From: Nocardia asteroides
Lineage (GTDB): Bacteria > Actinomycetota > Actinomycetes > Mycobacteriales > Mycobacteriaceae
Direction of reading: 5' to 3'
DNA length: 64,000 nucleotides
Assembly: GCA_019930625.1 (NCBI GenBank)
Contig: CP082844.1
Location: 5,332,001-5,396,000, forward strand
Program-made: the position numbers and the translations under genes
Shown here: one piece after another, positions 19,463 through 30,095 of the stretch
How positions within the stretch are numbered: the first letter of the stretch is position 1
Layout of the letters: the number at the start of each line of letters is the position of its first letter
Notes under the pieces: generated by a model
Databases searched by the model: none
Told to the model about the DNA's origin: nothing
What the model saw: the letters and a program-made list of their open reading frames with translations, nothing else

Positions 19463-22400
19463 ACGACGACAATGCCGTCGCCATCGTCGGGATGGCCTGT
19501 AGATTCCCGGGCGCACCGGACCTGGCCGCCTACTGGGACCTGATCGCCTCGGGCCGGGAAGGTCTGACCCGGTTCGACGACGCGGAGCTCGCCGCGAGCG
19601 GGGTACCCGCCGAACTGCGCGAGCACCGCAACTATGTGCCGGTCGGGGCGGTCATCGACGGACAGGACCGATTCGACCCGGAGCATTTCAGCATCGTCGC
19701 ACGCGATGCCGCCCTGATGGATCCGCAGCTGCGGCTGCTGCTGGAATGCGCGTGGGACGCCCTCGGCGACGCCGGGCACCGCGGTGGCACCGGACTGGAC
19801 GCGGTCGGCGTGTTCACCGGGGCCTCGCACAGCGACTATCTGGAGCACAACCTCATCGCCTACCGCCAAGGCGCGCAGCGGGATCCGCTCGGTCGGCTGC
19901 AGGCGGAAACGGGCACGCTCACCGACTACTTCCCCCAGCAGATCGCCTACCGGCTCGACCTCACCGGCCCCGCGGTAGCGGTGCAGGCCGCCTGCGCCAC
20001 CTCGCTGGTCGCGGTACACCTGGCCGCGCAGGCACTCCTGTCGGAGGAGTGCGATGCGGCGCTGGCAGGCGGTGCGTCACTGATCGTCCCGCAGGGCCGC
20101 GGCTACCTGCACGTGCCCGATGCGATCTTCTCCGCCGACGGGCATACCCGGTCGTTCGGGGCGGACGCGACCGGCATGGTGCACAGCCAGGGCGTGGGCA
20201 TGGTGGTCCTGCGGCGGCTCGCGGACGCGCTGGCCGACGGCGACCCGATCTACGCGGTGCTGCGCGGCAGCGCGCTGAACCACGACGGTGGCGGTAAGGC
20301 CGGTTTCACCGCCCCATCGGCGGCCGGGCACGCGCGTGCGATCAGCGAGGCGCTCGCCGTGGCCGATATCGGGATCGACGCCGTCGACCTGATCGAGGCA
20401 CACGGCACGGCGACCGCCCTCGGCGACCAGATCGAACTGTCGGCGCTGACCGCGGTCTTCGCCGACCGCACGGCGCCCGAGCCGATCGCCTTGGGCTCGG
20501 TGAAGAGCAATATCGGCCACACCAACAGCGCGGCCGGGATCGCGTCGCTGATCAAGACCGCACTCGCCCTGTGGCATCGCCGCATCCCCGCAACCCTGCA
20601 CGCGCGTCCCGCCCATCCCGATCTGGAACGCAGGCGCGGGCTGTTCGAGGCCGTCGAGCACACCCGGGACTGGCCGGAGCGCGACGGCACCAGGATCGCC
20701 GGGGTGAGCTCGATCGGCATCGGCGGCACCAACTGCCACGTGCTGCTCGAACAGGCGCCCCCGCACGGTGAGTCGAACGACCCCGATCCCGACCTGCGCG
20801 CACAACTGCTGTTGATCTCGGCCGCAGCGGAGTCCGGATGCCGAGACCAACTCGCGCAGGCCGCGACCGTCGTGACGGCCGACGCGAGGGCCGACTACGC
20901 CTACACCGTCTCGAGCGGCCGGCATTCGGACTCCGGATGGCGTGCCACCGCACTATTGACCGCTCAGGACCCGGGCCCGCGCCCGATCGCCCTCGCACAG
21001 GTACCGCCGAGGCGATCGGACATCGTCTTCGCCTTCCCGGGAGCGGGTGCGCAGTATTCGGGGATGGGTGCCGGGCTCTACCGCGACGAGCCGGTGTTCA
21101 CAGCCTGCATCGACGACTGCGCCGATGCGCTGAACCCCCTACTCGACTACGACATCCGCGAAATCGTCACCGGCCACGCCCCGCAGCAGGACGTCGACGA
21201 CGTGCGCTACGGGCAGCCTGCCCTGTTCGCGGTGTCGCTCGCCACCGCGGCGACTCTGCGCGGCTACGGCATCGAACCCGACGGTGTCATCGGCCACAGC
21301 CTCGGCGAGTACGCGGCCGCGGTGGTCGCGGGAGTACTCAGCCTGCCCGACGCCGCGCGCCTGGTGGCGGTTCGATCGGCGGCGCTGGCCGATGCCGCGC
21401 CTGGCGCGATGCTGGCGGTCCCACTCGCCGAGGAGGACGCGCGCGCGGCGCTGGCACGCTACCCGGAGATAGCGTTGGCAGCGGTCAACGGCCCGGATGC
21501 CTGTGTGGTCTCCGGACCCGCCACGGCTGTCGAGGCGTTCGCGGCCGCCCTCGGTCGAGCCGGAATCCGCTCGAGCAGGCTGCACGTCGCAGCGGCCCTG
21601 CACTCGCCTGCCGTGGCGGCCGCGGTCCCGCCGCTGCGCGCCGCGGCGGCGAGCGTCCCGGTCGCACCGGCTGCTCTGCCGCTCTACAGCACTCTCACCG
21701 GCCGCAGGACCCGATCCCTGGACGCCGAGCACTGGGCGCGGCACCTGCGTGAACCGGTACTCTTCGCCTCTGCCTTGCGGACCGCGACGGCGGCGGCCCC
21801 GACCACCCTCGTCCAGGTAGGGCCGGGCAGCACCCTCGCCACGCTCGCGCGCCGCAACGCACCCGAGGGCCTCACCGCCGCGCTGAGCACCCTGCCCGAG
21901 GCCGAGGAGCGGACGGAGGGCGCCACCGCCGACCGTGCCGCGCTGCTCACCGCCGTAGGCCACCTCTGGTGCGGCGGTGCGGATATCGATGTGGCCGCCC
22001 TGCACCGCCGTCGCCGGCGTGTCCGCCTGCCCGTCCACCCCTTCCAGCGCCGCCGGATCTGGATCGATCCGCCTGCCGTCGGCGAAGTGCCACCGGCCGA
22101 ATCGGATCTCGTGGTATCCGATCGCGTTGCGGAGACGAACGGGTTCGCGACCGTCGTCGAACCAGAGGTGCGTTCCGAGCTCGTACCAGAGGTGCGACCG
22201 GAGCTCGTATCGGTGGTGAGCGCACCGACCGAGTCCCCGGCGGCGGTCTTCGAGCCGGTCGCGTCGTTCGCCGCACCCGCGCTGTCCAACGGTGCTCTCG
22301 TTGCTACGGCGCCGAACGACATTACGGAACGTCCCGACGAACCCCCGCGGTTCACCGTTCCGGAAGAGGAGACGATCGCCGCCCTCTGGGCGGACACGCT

Positions 22401-25400
22401 GGGCGAGCAGGTCGACGACGCCGAAGCCGACTTCTTCGCGCTCGGCGGAACCTCCATGCTGGCGACGCGCATGTTGGACATCCTCAACGAGCGGGAACGC
22501 ACCGATATCCGCATGCGCGAGCTGCTCTCGCACTCCACCGTGGCCGCCTTCGCCACACTGCTGCGAGATCGCCGCCCGCCGATGCCCGCGGCGAGCGTCG
22601 ATTCATCCGCGTCTCCCGCCGCCGACATCCAACCCGTTCGTCGGGACGAGATACCGGTCGTAGAGGCGGATCCCGCCGTATTCCCGCTGACCCGGGTACA
22701 GCACGCGTACTGGGTGGGCCGATCGGGCGCGTTCGGCCTGAGCGACGTGTCCTGTCACATCTATCTCGAATACGATTGCGACAAACTGGATCTGGAACGC
22801 TACGAGCAGGCGTGGAACCTGGCGATCCGGCGACACGAGATGCTGCGCGCCGTCATCACCGAGGACGGACGCAACCAGATCCTCGCCGAGGTGCCGGAGT
22901 TCCGGATTCGTCGCCACGACCTCACCACCTCCGCAGGCCAGGCGCGCGAGGACACCCTCACCGAGTTGCGGCGGCGGCTGTCTCATCGGGTGCACCGTCC
23001 CGACCGCTGGCCGCTGTTCGATGTGCGTGCCGCGGTACTGGACGACACCACCACCCGGCTGTTCCTCGGAATCGACGCCCTCATCTGTGACGCCGGGAGT
23101 TTCCTGGTCCTCGACCGCGACCTGCGTCTGCTCTACACCGACCCGACGGCCGAATTGCCGCCGCTGCCGACCCGGTTCGCCGACTACGTGGCATACACCG
23201 AGTCCCGCTCGGACTCCGCGGCCCGGCGGCGGGCGATCGACTATTGGCACAGCCGGATGGAGGACCTGGCCGGTCCGCCCGACCTGCCTACACACACCCG
23301 AACCCAGGCCCAGCCGTGGTTCGGCCGCCGCGATGCCCGGCTCGCACCCGAGGAATGGCAGCAGCTGCGGCGGTTGGCCGCCGATCACGGTGTCACACCC
23401 TCGGCGGTCCTGCTCACCGCCTATGCGGACGTGCTCGCCGCCTGGTCCGGCGACGACCGGTTCACCCTGTCGCTGACCCTGGTCGACCGGCCGGTGGCCC
23501 TGCCAGGCATAGACTCCGCGATCGGCGATTTCACCACGCTGCTCGCCCATGAGGTGGACCGCACCGCCGGAGGAACCTTCGCTGAACGGGCCGCACAGAC
23601 CCAACGGCGCCTCTTCGATGACATCGACCACCGCGAGTACTCCGCGCTGGATCTGCTCGCCGAACTGTCCACCCGCACCGGGCAGCGCAGGCTGCTGCCG
23701 GTGGTGTTCACCAGTGCGCTCGATGTCGCCCAACTGGTCGGCGGCGCCCCGGACCTGGAGTGGGCGGGCCCGATCGTGCACGGGGTGAGCCAGACCCCGC
23801 AGGTGTGGCTCGACCACCAGGCATTCGTCCACGCCGGTGGTCTGCAACTGCAGTGGGATGTCCTCGAAACCGTCCTCGATTCCGCGGCCGCGGATACGGC
23901 GTTCACCTCCTATGTGGCGTGGCTGCGCCGCCTCGCCGCGGCTCCGGAGGCGTGGACCGCCCCGGACGCCGCGATGAGCCGGGCAGAGGGGGACGAGGAC
24001 GTCACCGACGCCGTGGCCGCCATCTGGACCCAGGTGCTCAACCTCGACGCCGGTGTCGTACGGCCCGACTCCACATTCGTGGGCCTGGGCGGCGATTCGG
24101 TGCTGGCGGTGCGCATGGCAACCATGGTGCGCCAGCGACTAGGCGTCGCTGTGCCCGTGGCGGAACTGGTAGGGGATCTCTCGTTCGCCGACCTCATCGC
24201 GCTGATCGACGAACGTCGCACCGGTATCGCGGTAACCGCCGTCGAACTGACACGGCAGGCCGACCCCACCGCACCGTTCCCGCTCACTCCGCTGCAGCAG
24301 GCGTATTGGGTGGGACAGCAGCACGGATACGCACTGAGCTACGACTCAGCGCACAACTATGTCGACTTCCGGCTCACGGGCATCGACCCCACGGTTCTCG
24401 ACACGGTGGTGCGGCGGCAGGTGGAACGCCAACCCATGCTGCGGGCGATCTTCCTGCCGGACGGCACCCAGCAGGTGCTGCTCGCCGACGACCCCCGATT
24501 GGCCACTCTCCCCATCACCCACCTCGACCTGCGGAGCGCCGACGCCGGTGAGATCGATCGGCGGCTCGCCGCCATCCGCGCCGAACTACAGCGCACCGGC
24601 CCGCGAATGGATCCGTGGCCGTTCACCATCACCGCCGCCCGGCTTCCGGGCGACGCAGTGAGCCTGCATATCGTGTGCAGTCTGCTCGTGGCCGACGGAT
24701 GGTCCGTCCAGTTGATGTTCACCGAGCTGTTCACCTACCTCGACGACCCGAATACCGTGTTGCCGGCGCTCACCGCCCACTTCGGCGACTACGTGGAGAC
24801 CGTCTCCCGGCAGCGTGACGAACCCGAATGGCAGGCACAGCGAGACTGGTGGTGGGAACGGATCGACGATCTGCCGCCCGCCCCGGCGCTGCCCTTGGCG
24901 ATGCCGTTCGACCAAGTGCGCCCCGACACTCTGGAGCGTCGCGAATTCCGGGTGACCGGCGAGCGCATGGCGGTTCTACGCGATCGCTGTGCCGAGTACA
25001 ACATCACCCCGACCGCCGCGTTCGCCACCTGCTGGGCATTGGCGCTGGCCCGGTTGGCCGGGCACCGCCGGTTCCTGCTGAATGTGCTGTATCTCAACCG
25101 GTTACACCTGCCTCGCGATCTCGATCACGCCATCGGCCCCTACGCGGGCACGGTGCTGCTCGATATCGCCCTGCCCGTCCGGCCGACGTTCCTGACCGCC
25201 GCACGGCATGTGCAGGAGGCTACCGCCACCATGCTCGACCACGGACAGGTCACCGGCGTGGAGGTGGTGCGGGAATTGGCCCGGCGCCGGCGCGACACCG
25301 CCCCTCAGGCCCCGGTCGTCTTCCACAGCACCCTCGGGTTGCATCCGCCGGGCGGCACCCCCGACACGGTCGGAGTACGCGACTTCTACCAGCGCGTGCG

Positions 25401-26757
25401 CACGCCGCAGGTGGCCCTGGACATGCAGGTGTTCCAGTGGGACTGGGACGATTCGGTGGCGGTGAATCTGGACGCCGTCGCGGAACTGTTCCCGCCGGGC
25501 GTGCTCGACACCCTGTTCGCGGAGGTGTGCGATACCGTCACCGCGCTCGTGGACCGGCCCGAGACCTGGACGGCGCCGGTCGAGTTGCCCGACACCGAGA
25601 AGCCCGCGCCCACGGCAGGTGCGCCGAGTCCCGCCACGGTGAGCGGCCCGCCCGCCACCGCCACCGAGCGCGCCATCGCTGAACTGTGGGAGCGGATGGT
25701 GGACGCCCCGCTCGATATCGACCGTGGTACCGACTTCTTCACCGCCGGGGGAGATTCCGTCCTCGCCATCAGGATGCTCAACCGCCTGCGCGGGGAACTC
25801 GGCCTGGTGGTGACGCCGCGGGAGTTCCTCGCCGACCCGACCCTGGCCGCGGTCGCCACCGCCGCGCGCCAGGAGGCTCCGGAACAGCCGCTTCCACGCG
25901 ACTGCCTGGTCCCGCTGCGCGACGGCACCGGCCGACCACTGTTCCTGATCCACCCGACCGGTGGCGACGTACTCTGTTACGTCGATCTGGCCCGGACACT
26001 CGATACCCGCGCACCGATCATCGGCATCCAGGACCCGGAACTGGTCGGCGCGCCCGGTCCGGAGACGATCGCCGAACTGGCACGGGTGTACGAGGGCGTG
26101 GTGCGGGCTCACCAGCCCGCCGGTCCGTACCGCATCGGCGGCTGGTCGATGGGCGGGATCATCGCACACGAGGTGGCCCGGCGGCTGCGCGCGGCCGGTG
26201 AGACCGTGGAGGCGCTGGTCCTGCTCGACTCGAATATCGCCGACCGCATTCACCATGTCGACGGGCGCGGGTTCTGGACGCGTTATCTCGGATCGCTGGC
26301 GGCGTTCCTCGAATTGGATATCGACACCGGCATGTTCGGACCCGACTTCGACCGGGCGCCGGATGACCTGCAGCGCGCCGAGGTCCGGCGTCGACTCGCG
26401 GACGCTGGCCTCGTCGAACGCGGCGCTCCCGCCGATCAGCGGCTCAAGGAGGACGTCTTCCGACGTCATCTGCGAGCGCTCGGCGCGCACCAGACCGGTG
26501 ATCTCGACGGTGCTGGACTCGACATGCTGTTGGTGCGGGCCGAGCTGCCCGCGCCGCACAATTCCGGGGTCGGCATGGGAGTCGACGACTGCGGCGATCT
26601 CTCGGACCTCGGATGGGCCGCGCATACCGACGTCGTAATCGATTCCCGGCCCGTCGCCGCGCATCACTACGCCCTGCTGCGACCGCCCGCGGTCGCCACG
26701 GTCGCTCATCTGGTGTCGGAACTGCTTGCGAGCCTGGAAGAATCGGAGAAGCCGTGA
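19459..26757 (+). CDS. Hybrid PKS-NRPS: KS-AT-ACP-Cy-PCP-Cy*-PCP-TE
   Basis: 2,432 residues, GTG start in a GTGA overlap. The KS has Cys179 (AACATSL), His315 (EAHGTAT) and His354 (NIGHTN). The AT has GHSLGEY (Ser614) but AALHS where malonyl ATs have HAFH. The ACP is GGTSM (Ser999). The first Cy is intact: D1206, D1211, S1214, Thr1418 in PVVFTS, Asp1452. Its PCP is GGDSV (Ser1547). The second Cy is altered: Ser1741 replaces the first Asp of DxxxxD and His1956 replaces the catalytic Thr (PVVFHS), while Asp1988 stays. The last PCP is Ser2100. The TE has GGWSMGG (Ser2230) and a C-terminal His near 2403. There is no A, KR, DH or MT domain. The Cys-specific A domain of NRPS-1 would have to load both PCPs in trans, as HMWP2 does for HMWP1. 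Confidence 0.93.
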   Translation: MNDDNAVAIVGMACRFPGAPDLAAYWDLIASGREGLTRFDDAELAASGVPAELREHRNYVPVGAVIDGQDRFDPEHFSIVARDAALMDPQLRLLLECAWDALGDAGHRGGTGLDAVGVFTGASHSDYLEHNLIAYRQGAQRDPLGRLQAETGTLTDYFPQQIAYRLDLTGPAVAVQAACATSLVAVHLAAQALLSEECDAALAGGASLIVPQGRGYLHVPDAIFSADGHTRSFGADATGMVHSQGVGMVVLRRLADALADGDPIYAVLRGSALNHDGGGKAGFTAPSAAGHARAISEALAVADIGIDAVDLIEAHGTATALGDQIELSALTAVFADRTAPEPIALGSVKSNIGHTNSAAGIASLIKTALALWHRRIPATLHARPAHPDLERRRGLFEAVEHTRDWPERDGTRIAGVSSIGIGGTNCHVLLEQAPPHGESNDPDPDLRAQLLLISAAAESGCRDQLAQAATVVTADARADYAYTVSSGRHSDSGWRATALLTAQDPGPRPIALAQVPPRRSDIVFAFPGAGAQYSGMGAGLYRDEPVFTACIDDCADALNPLLDYDIREIVTGHAPQQDVDDVRYGQPALFAVSLATAATLRGYGIEPDGVIGHSLGEYAAAVVAGVLSLPDAARLVAVRSAALADAAPGAMLAVPLAEEDARAALARYPEIALAAVNGPDACVVSGPATAVEAFAAALGRAGIRSSRLHVAAALHSPAVAAAVPPLRAAAASVPVAPAALPLYSTLTGRRTRSLDAEHWARHLREPVLFASALRTATAAAPTTLVQVGPGSTLATLARRNAPEGLTAALSTLPEAEERTEGATADRAALLTAVGHLWCGGADIDVAALHRRRRRVRLPVHPFQRRRIWIDPPAVGEVPPAESDLVVSDRVAETNGFATVVEPEVRSELVPEVRPELVSVVSAPTESPAAVFEPVASFAAPALSNGALVATAPNDITERPDEPPRFTVPEEETIAALWADTLGEQVDDAEADFFALGGTSMLATRMLDILNERERTDIRMRELLSHSTVAAFATLLRDRRPPMPAASVDSSASPAADIQPVRRDEIPVVEADPAVFPLTRVQHAYWVGRSGAFGLSDVSCHIYLEYDCDKLDLERYEQAWNLAIRRHEMLRAVITEDGRNQILAEVPEFRIRRHDLTTSAGQAREDTLTELRRRLSHRVHRPDRWPLFDVRAAVLDDTTTRLFLGIDALICDAGSFLVLDRDLRLLYTDPTAELPPLPTRFADYVAYTESRSDSAARRRAIDYWHSRMEDLAGPPDLPTHTRTQAQPWFGRRDARLAPEEWQQLRRLAADHGVTPSAVLLTAYADVLAAWSGDDRFTLSLTLVDRPVALPGIDSAIGDFTTLLAHEVDRTAGGTFAERAAQTQRRLFDDIDHREYSALDLLAELSTRTGQRRLLPVVFTSALDVAQLVGGAPDLEWAGPIVHGVSQTPQVWLDHQAFVHAGGLQLQWDVLETVLDSAAADTAFTSYVAWLRRLAAAPEAWTAPDAAMSRAEGDEDVTDAVAAIWTQVLNLDAGVVRPDSTFVGLGGDSVLAVRMATMVRQRLGVAVPVAELVGDLSFADLIALIDERRTGIAVTAVELTRQADPTAPFPLTPLQQAYWVGQQHGYALSYDSAHNYVDFRLTGIDPTVLDTVVRRQVERQPMLRAIFLPDGTQQVLLADDPRLATLPITHLDLRSADAGEIDRRLAAIRAELQRTGPRMDPWPFTITAARLPGDAVSLHIVCSLLVADGWSVQLMFTELFTYLDDPNTVLPALTAHFGDYVETVSRQRDEPEWQAQRDWWWERIDDLPPAPALPLAMPFDQVRPDTLERREFRVTGERMAVLRDRCAEYNITPTAAFATCWALALARLAGHRRFLLNVLYLNRLHLPRDLDHAIGPYAGTVLLDIALPVRPTFLTAARHVQEATATMLDHGQVTGVEVVRELARRRRDTAPQAPVVFHSTLGLHPPGGTPDTVGVRDFYQRVRTPQVALDMQVFQWDWDDSVAVNLDAVAELFPPGVLDTLFAEVCDTVTALVDRPETWTAPVELPDTEKPAPTAGAPSPATVSGPPATATERAIAELWERMVDAPLDIDRGTDFFTAGGDSVLAIRMLNRLRGELGLVVTPREFLADPTLAAVATAARQEAPEQPLPRDCLVPLRDGTGRPLFLIHPTGGDVLCYVDLARTLDTRAPIIGIQDPELVGAPGPETIAELARVYEGVVRAHQPAGPYRIGGWSMGGIIAHEVARRLRAAGETVEALVLLDSNIADRIHHVDGRGFWTRYLGSLAAFLELDIDTGMFGPDFDRAPDDLQRAEVRRRLADAGLVERGAPADQRLKEDVFRRHLRALGAHQTGDLDGAGLDMLLVRAELPAPHNSGVGMGVDDCGDLSDLGWAAHTDVVIDSRPVAAHHYALLRPPAVATVAHLVSELLASLEESEKP

Positions 26758-27476
26758 CCGACGACTACGCCGCCGCGGCGGAGTTCTACGACCTCATGGC
26801 CACACCGTATGTGGCCGGAGTGGAACCGGTGCTGACGAAGCTGCTCGCCGGGGTGGACACCATCGCCGGACCGGTCGCCGATATCGGGGCGGGCACCGGA
26901 CTGTCCACCATGCTGGTCGCCGACGCGCTACCCGACGCGCGGATCGTGGCGGTGGAACCGGCCGCCGCGATGCGCGCGGTACTGCTGTCGAGACTGGCGG
27001 CCCGCAAGGACCTGCGTGAGCGAATCACCGTACTGCCTACGGGTTTCCTGGATACCCGACTGCCCGCGCGGTGTGCGGCGGTGGTCGCTCTCGGGGTGAT
27101 CGGGCACTTCGACGCCGCCACCCGTCCGCGGGTGTGGGCGGCCATCGCGGACGCACTGGTCCCGGGCGGTGACGCCGTGGTGGAAGTGCAGCGTCCCGGT
27201 CGCGTCGAACCCTCAGCGGAACGGCGCTACACCACCGCCCGCGCCGGTGACCTGCGTTACGAGGGCTGGAGCCGGGCCGACCCGGTGGACGCGGACTCCC
27301 TGATATGGCGGATGACCTATCGCACCTACCAGGGCGACCGGCTGGTGCAGGAGGTACGCACCGAACACCATGTCTGGCCTGCCGACGCCGACCGGCTCAC
27401 GGCCGAGGCCCGTGCGGCCGGGCTGCGGCCTGCCGACGCCGACCCGGCGACCGGGCTGTTGCGCTTCACCCGCTGA
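26754..27476 (+). CDS. Class I SAM-dependent methyltransferase (tailoring)
   Basis: 240 residues with motif I VADIGAGTGLST, acidic residue in AVEPAAAM and the later block LVPGGDAVVEV. The GTG at 26754 overlaps the PKS-NRPS stop (GTGA); a longer frame starting at 26613 would lie inside the thioesterase and is rejected. A compact O-, N- or S-methyltransferase for a late step is the most likely role. It differs in type from the two larger methyltransferases further down the operon. Confidence 0.88.
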   Translation: MTDDYAAAAEFYDLMATPYVAGVEPVLTKLLAGVDTIAGPVADIGAGTGLSTMLVADALPDARIVAVEPAAAMRAVLLSRLAARKDLRERITVLPTGFLDTRLPARCAAVVALGVIGHFDAATRPRVWAAIADALVPGGDAVVEVQRPGRVEPSAERRYTTARAGDLRYEGWSRADPVDADSLIWRMTYRTYQGDRLVQEVRTEHHVWPADADRLTAEARAAGLRPADADPATGLLRFTR

Positions 27477-27549
27477 CGATTCACCGCAGCCGCTGGTGCG
27501 GCCGACGCCCGCTTCCTGGACCACCCGACCCGCTATGGAGGACAACGCA

Positions 27550-28755
27550 ATGACCGACGACGCCACCACCGCGGTACTCGCCGCGGTCGGTGAACTGCTG
27601 CCGACGCTGAGCAAACGTGCCCCGGACACCGAACACGCTCGGCGGATCCCGGTGGAGTCCCTCACCGAACTCACCGCCACGGGGTTCTTCGGCCTGCTGC
27701 GCCCGCGGCGCTACGGCGGACACGAAGCACACCCCGCCGTCTTCTACACGGCGGTAGCCGAGCTGTCCTCGGCGTGCGGCTCCACCGGATGGGTCGCGTC
27801 CGTGCTCGGCGTCTCCCCCTGGAATATCGCGCTGTTCGACAGCCGCGCCCAGGACGAAGTGTGGGGTACCGACACCGACACTTTCATCTGCTCCTCGTAC
27901 GCCATGACCGGCACCGCCGTTCCCGTCGATGGCGGCTATCGGCTCAGCGGCGCCTGGGGATTCGCCTCCGGCTGCGACCACGCCCGCTGGGCGTTACTGG
28001 GCGCGAAGGTCGTCGTCGACGGCGAACCGGTCGATTCGTGCACCTTCCTGGTTCCGGCCGACGACTACACGGTCACCGACGTGTGGCAGGCGATCGGTCT
28101 GCGCGGCACCGGAAGCAACGATATCCATGTCGACGAGGTGTTCGTGCCCGCGCACCGGGTGCTCGGCGCCGACGCGGTGACCGCCTGCCGCACACCAGGT
28201 CAGCAGGTCAACGACGGCGCGCTGTACCGGATTCCGTTCGGTTGCCTGCACACCAGCGCCATCACCGCCGCCATCGTCGGCATGGCGCGCGGCGGCTACC
28301 GCGCACACCTCGAACAGCAACGCGACCGCGTGCGCGCCGCCCTACCCGGCGACGCCCGCAAAGACACCGGCTACAGCGGCGACGCGTTCCGCTACGATCC
28401 GGCCACACTGGAGCGGATCGCCGTGGCCGCCACGGAGATCGATGCGGCGTGGCGGCAGCTCACGCACAATATCGACGAACTGTACGTGCTGGCGGAGGCC
28501 GAGAAACCCATCGGACCGCGCGACCGGTTGCGGCTGCGTCGCGACCAGGTGCGCGGTACCGAGCGCGCCGTGGCCGCCATGGACCGGCTGTTCGAGAACT
28601 CCGGCGGTCGCGCCTTGCGGCCGGACAGTGCCATACAGCGTTTCTGGCGTGATGTGCACGGCGGGCGAGCGCACGCGGCCAACGACCCGGAACGCGTGTA
28701 CCGCATGTTCGCCGCGGCCGAGCTCGCCGCGGTATCGGAGGCGCGGAACCCGTGA
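27550..28755 (+). CDS. Acyl-CoA-dehydrogenase-fold flavin-dependent monooxygenase
   Basis: 401 residues, ATG preceded by GGAGG ten bases upstream. The blocks FYTAVAELSSACGSTGWVAS, GGYRLSGAWGFASGCDHA and GLRGTGSND belong to the HsaA/HpaH-like oxygenase group that uses reduced flavin supplied by a separate reductase, not to true acyl-CoA dehydrogenases. A hydroxylation (C or N) of a pathway intermediate is the expected reaction. No flavin reductase gene is seen in the window, so the partner must be encoded elsewhere. The 73-bp gap before it is the largest in the operon. Confidence 0.85.
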   Translation: MTDDATTAVLAAVGELLPTLSKRAPDTEHARRIPVESLTELTATGFFGLLRPRRYGGHEAHPAVFYTAVAELSSACGSTGWVASVLGVSPWNIALFDSRAQDEVWGTDTDTFICSSYAMTGTAVPVDGGYRLSGAWGFASGCDHARWALLGAKVVVDGEPVDSCTFLVPADDYTVTDVWQAIGLRGTGSNDIHVDEVFVPAHRVLGADAVTACRTPGQQVNDGALYRIPFGCLHTSAITAAIVGMARGGYRAHLEQQRDRVRAALPGDARKDTGYSGDAFRYDPATLERIAVAATEIDAAWRQLTHNIDELYVLAEAEKPIGPRDRLRLRRDQVRGTERAVAAMDRLFENSGGRALRPDSAIQRFWRDVHGGRAHAANDPERVYRMFAAAELAAVSEARNP

Positions 28756-30095
28756 CCGATCAGCTGGTCTCCATGCTCGACCGGCACCCGTGGGTGGACT
28801 CGGCACGACGGGACGGGCACCGCGACGTGGTCGTGGTGCGGCCCGCCGCCGCGGCCGTCACGGTGCGGCCCGTTCCCGGGGAACTGCTCACCGAGTATCT
28901 CGAGCACTGGCGGCACGTATACGAGTACGTGTACTCGTCGGAAGAACTGCGCCACGGCGATGATCTCGACCTTTCCGGTTGGCGCGCCTCCGATACCGGT
29001 GCGGCGTTCCCCCGCGAGCACATGCTGGAGTGGATCGACCACGCTGTCGGACTGGTGCGGCGCGCCCGCCCCGGAATCGTTCTCGAAGTCGGTTGCGGCA
29101 GTGGTCTTCTCGTCCACCGCCTGCACTCGTCGACACGCGGCTACCTCGGGCTCGATCCGGCCGAACCCGTAGTGGAGAGGCTGCGCGCACGCGGGCTTCC
29201 GAGAGTGGCGGTACTGCGGGCCGCCGCACACGAACTCGCCGGCGACCGGGTGCGGACGGCGTTGCGCCGACTCGAGCCGACCGGGCGACCGGACTGCGTG
29301 GTGCTCAACAGCGTGACGCAGTGCTTTCCGGACGAGCGCTATCTCACCGCCGTACTCGATGACGCACTCGACATGGTCGCACCCGGGGGCACCGTCGTCG
29401 TCGGAGACATCCGCAACCTCGCCAACGCTCAGGACTTCGCTCTCTGGTTGGAACAGGCCCGCACTCCGGGGCTGAACGCCGACGACCTGGCGCGACGGGC
29501 GGCCGCACGGCTGGACGCCGACGAAGAGCTCCTGTGCGATCCCCGGGTTTTCGCTCGAATCGCTCGGCGGCACCCCCGATCGGTGCGGGTCGCCTGCTAC
29601 GCGAAGCCGATGCGGGCCGACACCGAGCTGACCCGCTACCGCTACGACGTGGTGCTGACCGTCGACGCGCCCGCACCCGGCCCCAGCCGCATCGTCCCAT
29701 GGCGTGATCTGCCCGCTCGCGACACCACCGACCGGATTGCCGCGCTCGCCGAGACGGTACGGCAGGACGCGACCGTGGTCGCCGGTATCCCGAACGCGCT
29801 GTTCGATCGCGACGCCACGGACGCCGTCACCCCCGCTGCGCTCGCGGCCGCACTGCCGCCGGAGTGCGCGGTCCTGCTCGACTCGGCGGACGGCCGGTTC
29901 CTCGCGGTCGGCCGCCCGGAACATCAGATGGACCTGGAGGCCGTACGCGCCGACCCGCCGCGCGCCGCCTGCAACGACCCGTTCACCCGCTACCTGCGCC
30001 GCCGGATGCCGGAGGTCCTGACCGACTACCTCGAACTGCTGTCCGCCACGGCACACCCTCCCATCGTCGTCTCCGAGGAGTTCGCCGCCGTATGA
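28752..30095 (+). CDS. Free-standing NRPS-type methyltransferase domain
   Basis: 447 residues, GTG in a GTGA overlap. The core is what is normally embedded between A8 and A9 of methylating NRPS adenylation domains: LSGWRASDTGAAFPREHM, IVLEVGCGSGLLVHRL, VVLNSVTQCFPDERYL, VVVGDIRNL and ELTRYRYDVVL. Both ends resemble leftover A-domain sequence: RHPWVDSAR with a VVVVRP strand at the start, and NDPFTRYLRRRMPEVL with DYL at the end. It probably acts in trans on a carrier-bound Cys/thiazoline, supplying the methylation done in cis by the second MT of HMWP1. C- versus N-methylation cannot be decided here. Confidence 0.88.
   Translation: MTDQLVSMLDRHPWVDSARRDGHRDVVVVRPAAAAVTVRPVPGELLTEYLEHWRHVYEYVYSSEELRHGDDLDLSGWRASDTGAAFPREHMLEWIDHAVGLVRRARPGIVLEVGCGSGLLVHRLHSSTRGYLGLDPAEPVVERLRARGLPRVAVLRAAAHELAGDRVRTALRRLEPTGRPDCVVLNSVTQCFPDERYLTAVLDDALDMVAPGGTVVVGDIRNLANAQDFALWLEQARTPGLNADDLARRAAARLDADEELLCDPRVFARIARRHPRSVRVACYAKPMRADTELTRYRYDVVLTVDAPAPGPSRIVPWRDLPARDTTDRIAALAETVRQDATVVAGIPNALFDRDATDAVTPAALAAALPPECAVLLDSADGRFLAVGRPEHQMDLEAVRADPPRAACNDPFTRYLRRRMPEVLTDYLELLSATAHPPIVVSEEFAAV

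Noticed and set aside
26613..26753. Upstream extension of the methyltransferase that begins at 26754
   Set aside because: It overlaps the thioesterase coding region by 145 bases and would add residues foreign to the family; GTGA coupling at 26754 explains translation.
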